From the NCBI GenBank assembly GCA_964547985.1, contig CAZJPV010000048.1, positions 1-17,134 on the forward strand: a stretch of 17,134 bases of DNA, in the 5' to 3' direction. Both the position numbers and the translations under genes were made by a program. The notes beneath the pieces are model-generated. The model worked only from the letters and a program-made list of their open reading frames with translations, was not told the DNA's origin and made no database searches. Shown here in pieces: positions 13,028-17,134 of this stretch. Every line of letters starts with the position of its first letter. Positions within the stretch are counted from its first letter, which is position 1. This stretch comes from JAPLJU01 sp964547985. Lineage in GTDB: Bacteria; Desulfobacterota; Syntrophia; Syntrophales; UBA2192.

Positions 13028-13918
13028 ATGAGAAAACATCCAGTGCTGCTTGGGATTTTCCTGCTGTGCCTGGTGGGGGTCCTGTTCTTCCTGCTGGTCT
13101 ACGGTGTGGCTTCCCTGACGGGTGACAAATCGACCTTCTCCATGAAAGATAAGATCGGCGTTGTTGTCCTGAAGGGGATCATCCTTGATTCCAAGGCGGC
13201 TCTCGCCCAGCTTGAGAAGTACGGTAAGGATGAAGGGATTAAGGCCATCGTTCTCAGGATCGAATCCCCCGGGGGCGGTGTGACGCCGGCACAGGAGATC
13301 TACGAAAAAGTTCAGTCGGTGAAGAAAAAGAAGAAGGTCGTCGTATCCATGGGTTCCATGGCGGCCTCCGGCGGCTATTATGTCGCGTGCGCGGCCGACA
13401 AGATCGTGGCCAACCCGGGGACGGTCACGGGAAGCATCGGCGTGATCATGCATTTAACGAACGTCCAGGACCTCTTTAAGAAGATCGGGCTTAAATCGTC
13501 CGTTATCAAGAGCGGCCGATACAAGGATACCGGTTCTCCTTTCCGGGATATGTCTCCCGAGGAAAAGGTACTGCTCCAGGGGGTTTTGGATGATATCCAC
13601 GACCAGTTCCTGGACGTGGTATCGACCAGCCGGGGCCTCCCGAAGGAGAAGCTGAAGGAAATCGCCGATGGCCGGATCATGACAGGCCGGCAGGCCCTGC
13701 AGATGGGGCTGGTGGATTATCTCGGTGACATTGAATTTGCAGCCGACGTTGCTGCCAAGCTCTCCGGCATCGAGGGAAAAACCGAGCTTGTCTATCCCAA
13801 GGAAGAGCGCTTTTCGATCTGGCGGTACATGCTGGAGGAAATGGTGTCCATCCTGAAAAGAGAGCTGGCAGAAGAAGGTGTCGGCTTCAGTTATTTATAT
13901 CAAACGACAGGGGATTGA
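13028..13918 (+). CDS. sppA: signal peptide peptidase SppA, short form
   Basis: An inner-membrane serine protease that degrades leftover signal peptides. The 296-residue length matches the 36K-type (Bacillus-like) SppA rather than the double-length E. coli form. One hydrophobic anchor occupies about residues 6-30. The catalytic serine is S114 in SMAASGGYY, and the general-base lysine is K166 in KSGRYKDTGSPF; the 52-residue gap equals that between Ser147 and Lys199 of Bacillus SppA. RIESPGGGVTPAQEIY (about 77-92) and TGSIGVIM (134-141) are family motifs. It follows rpsA by 30 bp and is likely co-transcribed; the ribosome site (AGG) is weak. Confidence 0.93.
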   Translation: MRKHPVLLGIFLLCLVGVLFFLLVYGVASLTGDKSTFSMKDKIGVVVLKGIILDSKAALAQLEKYGKDEGIKAIVLRIESPGGGVTPAQEIYEKVQSVKKKKKVVVSMGSMAASGGYYVACAADKIVANPGTVTGSIGVIMHLTNVQDLFKKIGLKSSVIKSGRYKDTGSPFRDMSPEEKVLLQGVLDDIHDQFLDVVSTSRGLPKEKLKEIADGRIMTGRQALQMGLVDYLGDIEFAADVAAKLSGIEGKTELVYPKEERFSIWRYMLEEMVSILKRELAEEGVGFSYLYQTTGD

Positions 13919-13925
13919 GTGCAAA

Positions 13926-14210
13926 ATGACAAAAAAAGATTTAACGGAAAAAATTTACGACAGGCTTCGGGATTATTCCAAGAAGGATCTGGCTTATGCC
14001 GTAGATATTATGTTCAACGCGATGACGGACGCTCTAAAGCGCAGTGAGCGCATCGAGATCCGGGGTTTCGGCAATTTCACCGTGAGGACAAGGCGGCCGC
14101 GCAGGGGCAGAAACCCCAAGACGGGCTCCGGCGTGGATGTCCCCTTGAAGAAGTTCCCCTTCTTCAAGGTGGGTAAGGAACTCAAGAAGACCGTGGATTA
14201 CCCGAAATGA
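13926..14210 (+). CDS. ihfB: integration host factor / HU-family DNA-bending protein
   Basis: The 94-residue protein is a full-length member of the HU/IHF family, which forms dimers that bend DNA. It shows the N-terminal helices (TKKDLTEKIYDRLRDYSKKDL), the RIEIRGFGNFTVR strand hairpin (about 42-54), the arm with GRNPKTG (61-67, Pro64 as the intercalating proline) and the FFKVGKELK C-terminal motif. Sequence features resemble the IHF beta side, but alpha/beta/HU assignment by eye is uncertain. The start at 13926 sits 7 bp after the sppA stop; the ribosome site overlaps that stop. Possible coupling with rpsA and sppA suggests growth-linked expression. Confidence 0.85.
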   Translation: MTKKDLTEKIYDRLRDYSKKDLAYAVDIMFNAMTDALKRSERIEIRGFGNFTVRTRRPRRGRNPKTGSGVDVPLKKFPFFKVGKELKKTVDYPK

Positions 14211-14226
14211 GGGGCTGAGAACTCCG

Positions 14227-14994
14227 ATGACCTACAAGACGATCCTCGTGTCCAGACAGGAGGGTTATGCCGTTGTAACCCTCAATCGCCCGAAAGAGAT
14301 GAACGCCCTGACGAGGGAAATGAAAAAGGAGCTTGAGGCCTGCTTCATCGAGCTCGAGAGTGACGAGTCCGTGCGGGCGGTGGTGTTGACGGGCGGGGAG
14401 TACGTCTTTTCAGCCGGTATGGACTTGAACGAGATGGCAGCCCTGACGGAGGACGGGATCGACGATTACTTTAAAGCCATCATCCGTTATCTTCAAAAAA
14501 TATATACCTTTCAGAAGCCCGTCATCGCCGCGGTGGGCGGTATCGCCCTGGGTGGCGGTTTCAATCTTGCGAGCGTCTGCGATATGATCATCGCCTCGGA
14601 AAGTGCCATATTCGGTCACCCGGAACTCAAGTTCGGGCTGAATCCCCTTTTCGGGCCCCTGAGTCGCATCGTCGGTATGGCCAAGGCGAAGGAAATTACG
14701 ATGCTGGGTGAACCGATCGGGGCCAAAGAGGCCCTGAGAATCGGCCTGGTCAACAAGGTGGCTTCCCCTGAATCCTTTATGGAAGAGGCAAAGATCATCG
14801 CAAAGGAGCTGGCCAGGAGGCTTCCGAGGGCCATCGAAGCGGTGAAGAAAATTTCGGATGTCGTGCCCAGGCTGGATAGAAAATCCGCCCTGGAACATGA
14901 ATTTGAGATTTCGGCTCTTCTTTTCTCCCGTTCAGAAAGCAGGGAGAACATGAAGAAAATGCTGGAAGATATGAAGAGAAAAAAGAAAAAATAA
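14227..14994 (+). CDS. enoyl-CoA hydratase/isomerase (crotonase fold), isomerase-like active site
   Basis: The 255-residue protein has the crotonase layout: AVVTLNRPKEMNAL (about 15-28), first oxyanion-hole segment FSAGMDLNEMA (61-71), second GGIALGGGFNLASVCDMI (104-121), and GHPELKFGLNPLFGPLSRIVG (130-150). In hydratases two glutamates (rat Glu144 and Glu164) activate water. Here the Glu144 position, in GGGFNLA, is Asn113, whereas E133 in GHPE fits Glu164. Having only that one is typical of enoyl-CoA isomerases, so an isomerase or another CoA-ester reaction is more likely than simple hydration. Fatty- or aromatic-acid beta-oxidation is the expected pathway. It ends in a terminator hairpin and has a poor ribosome site with AGGGG about 13 bases upstream. 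Confidence 0.85.
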   Translation: MTYKTILVSRQEGYAVVTLNRPKEMNALTREMKKELEACFIELESDESVRAVVLTGGEYVFSAGMDLNEMAALTEDGIDDYFKAIIRYLQKIYTFQKPVIAAVGGIALGGGFNLASVCDMIIASESAIFGHPELKFGLNPLFGPLSRIVGMAKAKEITMLGEPIGAKEALRIGLVNKVASPESFMEEAKIIAKELARRLPRAIEAVKKISDVVPRLDRKSALEHEFEISALLFSRSESRENMKKMLEDMKRKKKK

Positions 14995-15022
14995 GCCTCC
15001 CGTACCGTGGTACAGGAGGCTT
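14993..15022 (-). terminator. bidirectional-position hairpin; intrinsic terminator for leftward gene
   Basis: AAGCCTCC-C-GTACC pairs with GGTAC-A-GGAGGCTT, a long stem with one mismatch. On the - strand it is followed by a T-rich run (TTATTTTTTC), giving an intrinsic terminator for the leftward sigma-like gene. The rightward side lacks a T-run but overlaps the stop of the crotonase gene and may also stop that transcript. Confidence 0.8.
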
Positions 15023-15045
15023 ATCGTTCCCCGCGCCGGGTAATA

Positions 15046-15321
15046 TCAGAGCAATTCCTTTTCGTAGTCCGGCGAAGCAAAATCCCTCAGTTGGTCCCGT
15101 CTCTTTTTGTGCTGAAGCTTCCTCAACGCCTTCGCTTCAATCTGCCTGATTCTTTCGCGGGTGACCCCCATCATCTCGCCGACCTCTTCCAGGGTAAATG
15201 GACCGTAATTGCAGGCCACCCAGGTGCAGTTGCAGAACATCTCGTTTTTAAGCCACCACTCACAGGTGGTGTCGAGGCATGGCTCCGTGATGTAAATCAC
15301 TTTTTTCTTGCACTTGTACAT
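15046..15321 (-). CDS. sigma-70 region-4-like protein with cysteine-rich N-terminus
   Basis: The 91-residue protein ends with a sigma-70 region 4 helix-turn-helix: LEEVGEMMGVTRERIRQIEAKALRKL (about 44-69), the part of housekeeping sigma factors that reads the -35 element, followed by a basic tail. There is no region 2 or 3, so it cannot be a normal sigma factor. The first 40 residues carry six cysteines (C4, C15, C20, C30, C32, C37), which could bind Zn or an Fe-S cluster. It may be a regulator that mimics or competes with sigma region 4, sensing redox or metal state; this is inference. A good TTGACA promoter and a terminator bracket it as a single-gene unit converging on the core operon. Its ribosome site is weak. 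Confidence 0.75.
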   Translation of the reverse strand: MYKCKKKVIYITEPCLDTTCEWWLKNEMFCNCTWVACNYGPFTLEEVGEMMGVTRERIRQIEAKALRKLQHKKRRDQLRDFASPDYEKELL

Positions 15322-15353
15322 AGATAGGCTAACCCGTTCGTTAAAGTTTTGCC

Positions 15354-15384
15354 CTTATAGTAATCGCCATTTTGATTTTGTCAA
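15354..15384 (-). promoter_or_regulatory. sigma-70-type promoter for the sigma-like gene
   Basis: On the - strand a perfect TTGACA (15384-15379) precedes TATAAG (15359-15354) with a 19-bp spacer; TACTAT at 16-bp spacing is an alternative -10. It lies 33 bp upstream of the ATG at 15321. Confidence 0.6.
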
Positions 15385-15433
15385 CTCCCAATAGCCCGAA
15401 ATTCCCAAATAAATAGCCAAAATAAGTCCAGTC

Positions 15434-15465
15434 GCCCTCCGGGCGCATCGTCCACGCCGGAGGGC
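15434..15465. other. GC-rich hairpin in non-coding region
   Basis: GCCCTCCGGGCG pairs with CGCCGGAGGGC (one bulged base) across an 8-9-nt loop. No T-run follows. It lies 32 bp before an orphan terminator and might be part of a small RNA or a REP-like element. Confidence 0.4.
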
Positions 15466-15496
15466 CATCCACGGCCTTTAATGGGTGTCTGCCGGC

Positions 15497-15526
15497 GCCT
15501 GTTGAGTTATGAACAGGCTCTTTTTT
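15497..15526 (+). terminator. orphan intrinsic terminator
   Basis: GCCTGTT-8 nt-AACAGGC forms a perfect 7-bp stem followed by TCTTTTTTC, a clear rightward intrinsic terminator. No rightward gene lies between it and the crotonase gene 500 bp upstream, so it ends either a read-through transcript or an unannotated small RNA. Confidence 0.7.
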
Positions 15527-15808
15527 CAGGGTTGATCATCTCGAAGAATCAATGATTGCGCTACAATATTGACGTGAGGGTTTAAAGACGGTTGCGGGAC
15601 AATGGTTTTCAATCCCTTCAGTCGGAGAAGCAAGGCTTCCGTGGCGTTTCAGGAGCCTCAAGCGGGGAAACCAAGAGCTGTTCACGTCTTAGTTCTCCCG
15701 GTTTTTTTGACAAAAACTTTATTTATAACATATCGGTTTTATTGTGCTATTTTGCGCGTCTATCCTATTCACAATGCCTGTGGAACTTCTGTGGAAAGCC
15801 CTGTGGAG
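15527..15808. other. non-coding AT-rich region, possible origin-like DNA
   Basis: No coding region is supported. It contains a small hairpin (GAAGC-aag-GCTTC, 15627-15639), a TTGACA followed by AT-rich DNA at about 15707-15755, and a DnaA-box-like cluster at 15765-15808. The AT-rich stretch next to the cluster is what one would expect of an origin unwinding region, but a simple promoter region is equally possible. Confidence 0.4.
15765..15808. repeat. DnaA-box-like cluster interrupted by the IS element
   Basis: CTATTCACA (15765-15773) matches the TTATNCACA DnaA box in all but its first base. Three TGTGGA copies follow at 15779, 15790 and 15802, spaced 11 and 12 bp. Removing the IS and one GAG copy restores TGTGGAGAAAGC as the third copy, very like the second copy TGTGGAAAGC, which shows the IS landed inside the repeat array. 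Confidence 0.45.
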
Positions 15809-15825
15809 TAAGCCTCTCCCCATAG

Positions 15826-16677
15826 TCAAGACAGAAGATGGGCTTGTTTAAGGTGCACGGTCGGATGCGCCTGCACGTGGTTAAAGTTAAGCGGTTTGCC
15901 GGAATAAACCTCGTAGGGCGTCCGGTATCCTAAAGCTTCATGAATCCGCTCTGTGTTGTAAAATTGGAAATAAGCGGCCAGGCGAAAGCGGGCGTCTGAA
16001 ACGCTGCGATAATCATGGAGATAAACTTCTTCGTATTTGACCGTTCTCCAGAGCCTCTCGACGAAGATGTTGTCGTAGACTCGGCCCCGACCGTCCATGC
16101 TGATCTGAATGCTGTTTTCTTCAAGAGGACTGATGAAATCCGTTGCCGTAAACTGCGCCCCCTGATCCATGTTGAACATTTCTGGTTTGGATCCCTGAAG
16201 GGCTTTTTCCAGGGCTTGTACACAGGACGCCGTATCCAGGGTGATTGACAACTCCCAGGCCAGAACATAACGGCTGAACCAGTCCATGACGGCCACAAGG
16301 TAAATAAAGCCATGATACATCCGGAGGTACGTGATATCCGCACACCAGACCTGGTCCGGATGGTCGATTTTCAGGCCCCTCAACAAATAAGGATACTTCC
16401 TGTGCTCGGGACAGGATTTGCTCAACCTCTTTTTGGGATAGATGGCCTCCAGGCCCATGAGCCGCATGAGCCTGCGAACCCGTTTGGGGTTTACCGGGTG
16501 TCCCTGGCGTCTCAACCAAAATGTCATTTTCGGGACGCCATAAAACGGGGTTCGTGTAAATTGCTCGTCGATCAGGTTCAGCAGAACATGATTATAGCTC
16601 TCATCCTTCTCAGGCTGATAGTAATATGACGATCGGGCAAGATCCAATAGCGCACACTGTCGGGATAGGGAGATCAT
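15826..16677 (-). CDS. IS3-family transposase OrfB (DDE integrase domain)
   Basis: The 283-residue part is the catalytic domain of an IS3 transposase. It shows HTH_21-like DNA-binding sequence at the N-terminus (PFYGVPKMTFWLRRQGHPVNPKRVRRLMRLMGL, about 45-76) and an rve integrase core with D114 in CADITYL, D171 in NMDQGAQFT and E207 in DNIFVERLW, exactly 35 residues between the last two, the DDE signature. The frame is open upstream of this ATG to the A-run at 16732-16739, reading VEEKRQLIEPGHK, so the real product is probably the OrfAB fusion made by -1 slippage. The stop lies at the edge of the inverted repeat, as is common in this family. Confidence 0.93.
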   Translation of the reverse strand: MISLSRQCALLDLARSSYYYQPEKDESYNHVLLNLIDEQFTRTPFYGVPKMTFWLRRQGHPVNPKRVRRLMRLMGLEAIYPKKRLSKSCPEHRKYPYLLRGLKIDHPDQVWCADITYLRMYHGFIYLVAVMDWFSRYVLAWELSITLDTASCVQALEKALQGSKPEMFNMDQGAQFTATDFISPLEENSIQISMDGRGRVYDNIFVERLWRTVKYEEVYLHDYRSVSDARFRLAAYFQFYNTERIHEALGYRTPYEVYSGKPLNFNHVQAHPTVHLKQAHLLS

Positions 16678-16694
16678 CTTGTGGCCCGGTTCGA

Positions 16695-17006
16695 TCAGTT
16701 GCCTTTTTTCTTCAACAGAAGCATCTGGGACTTTTTTTTAAGCCAGTCCAGCTCCACCTTGAGCTGTCCGATCTGGCGATAGAGTTCCGCCTGCAGCTCT
16801 TCGCTGTCTTTCTCGGCACTCTTGCGCCGGTCCGAAAAAAGCTGCGGCAGCTCGTCAAGAAGCTTCTGTCGCCATTGGCGGATCTGGTTGGGGTGAACGC
16901 CGTACTCTGTGGCGATCTGGGCAATGGTCTTCTCTCCCCGAATCGCCTCCAAGGACACTCTCGCCTTAAAGGCGGCGTCGTGACTCCTGCGCATGTTGTG
17001 TGCCAT
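16695..17006 (-). CDS. IS3-family transposase OrfA (HTH DNA-binding)
   Basis: The 103-residue protein has the HTH_Tnp_1 layout: RSHDAAFKARVSLEAIRGEKTIAQIATEYGVHPNQIRQWRQKLL (about 6-49) for binding the IS ends, followed by a leucine-zipper-like coiled coil (ELQAELYRQIGQLKVELDWLKKKS, about 70-93) for multimerisation. AAGGAGG lies six bases before its ATG. Made alone it regulates transposition; fused to OrfB by frameshift at the A-run near its end it forms the transposase. Confidence 0.92.
   Translation of the reverse strand: MAHNMRRSHDAAFKARVSLEAIRGEKTIAQIATEYGVHPNQIRQWRQKLLDELPQLFSDRRKSAEKDSEELQAELYRQIGQLKVELDWLKKKSQMLLLKKKGN
16732..16739 (-). promoter_or_regulatory. A8 slippery site for -1 frameshift between orfA and orfB
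   Basis: On the - strand eight A followed by G lie where OrfA reads LKKKS. Slipping back one base gives a continuous frame VPDASVEEKRQLIE into OrfB. IS3-family elements use such A-runs for programmed -1 frameshifting. Confidence 0.75.
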
Positions 17007-17082
17007 GCCATACCTCCTTCTGATATCGGCAGGCTAACATGCACCTTATTGCCCTGTCCAGTTTCTGGGGAGAGTTATAGAG

Positions 17083-17134
17083 AAAGCTCATAAGTGCGGA
17101 TCGGAAAAGGCATTTCACCGAATTGCCTATGGAG
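17083..17134. other. flanking DNA right of the IS element
   Basis: Only about 50 bp, resuming the interrupted repeat region. An ATG at 17129 could start a gene running off the window; nothing more can be said. Confidence 0.3.

Larger units (their letters stand above)
15809..17079 (-). mobile_element. IS3-family insertion sequence, about 1.27 kb
   Basis: The element carries orfA and orfB in the -1 frameshift arrangement of IS3 elements. Its ends share an imperfect inverted repeat: CTCTCCCCA is identical on both sides and a shared GACAG lies further in. The outer limits are set by a possible 3-bp target duplication, GAG at 15806-15808 and 17080-17082; the match is short and could be chance, and the terminal TA rather than the usual TG is atypical. 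Both ORFs look intact, so the copy may still be active or recently arrived. Confidence 0.8.

Noticed and set aside
15607..15640. GTTTTCAATCCC-type sequence resembling a CRISPR repeat
   Set aside because: It occurs once only; no spaced repetition is present in the window.

Overview
The window reads as a bacterial chromosome segment, probably from a Desulfobacterota/Deltaproteobacteria lineage and possibly Syntrophales-like. That placement rests on GC-rich coding, the gene order cmk - rpsA - sppA - ihf - enoyl-CoA hydratase/isomerase, the DUF2889 and VanZ-like neighbours, and protein style; it is inference, not a database match.

Left part (about 1-9,000): a leftward block with phage-type gene organisation, meaning short genes, strong Shine-Dalgarno sites and overlapping or nearly touching ends. 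Read in transcription order, right to left, it contains an unknown 204-aa gene, an AlpA-type HTH protein, a 59-aa small protein, a primase-polymerase/helicase fusion, a 97-aa unknown, a second AlpA-type HTH protein, a 71-aa unknown, a coiled-coil protein, a small-terminase-like HTH protein, a complete large terminase, a 225-aa unknown, a scaffold-like virion protein and a frameshifted HTH gene. A ribbon-helix-helix gene faces the other way near the left end, followed by a small two-helix membrane protein. No integrase, CI-like repressor, portal, capsid or tail gene is visible, so this is either part of a prophage continuing past the left edge or a decayed element. The most striking DNA-level structure is a set of ten GAAG(T/C)-type repeats with 9-11 bp spacing, plus an inverted copy and an AT tract, all inside the primase-helicase gene. 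Together they look like an embedded replication origin.

Middle part (about 9,050-15,000): core genes on the + strand, namely a DUF2889 gene, a VanZ-like gene broken by a frameshift and an in-frame TAG, cytidylate kinase, ribosomal protein S1 with six S1 domains, an SppA protease, an IHF/HU-family protein, and a crotonase-fold protein lacking one of the two hydratase glutamates. A strong hairpin ends this run and also serves as terminator for the converging gene.

Right part (15,000-17,134): a stand-alone sigma-70 region-4-like protein with a cysteine-rich N-terminus on the - strand, then about 490 bp of non-coding DNA with an orphan terminator, an AT-rich stretch and a DnaA-box-like cluster. 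An intact-looking IS3-family element (orfA/orfB with a frameshift signal, imperfect inverted repeats and a possible 3-bp target duplication) interrupts that cluster. The cluster could be (part of) a chromosomal origin, which is unproven.
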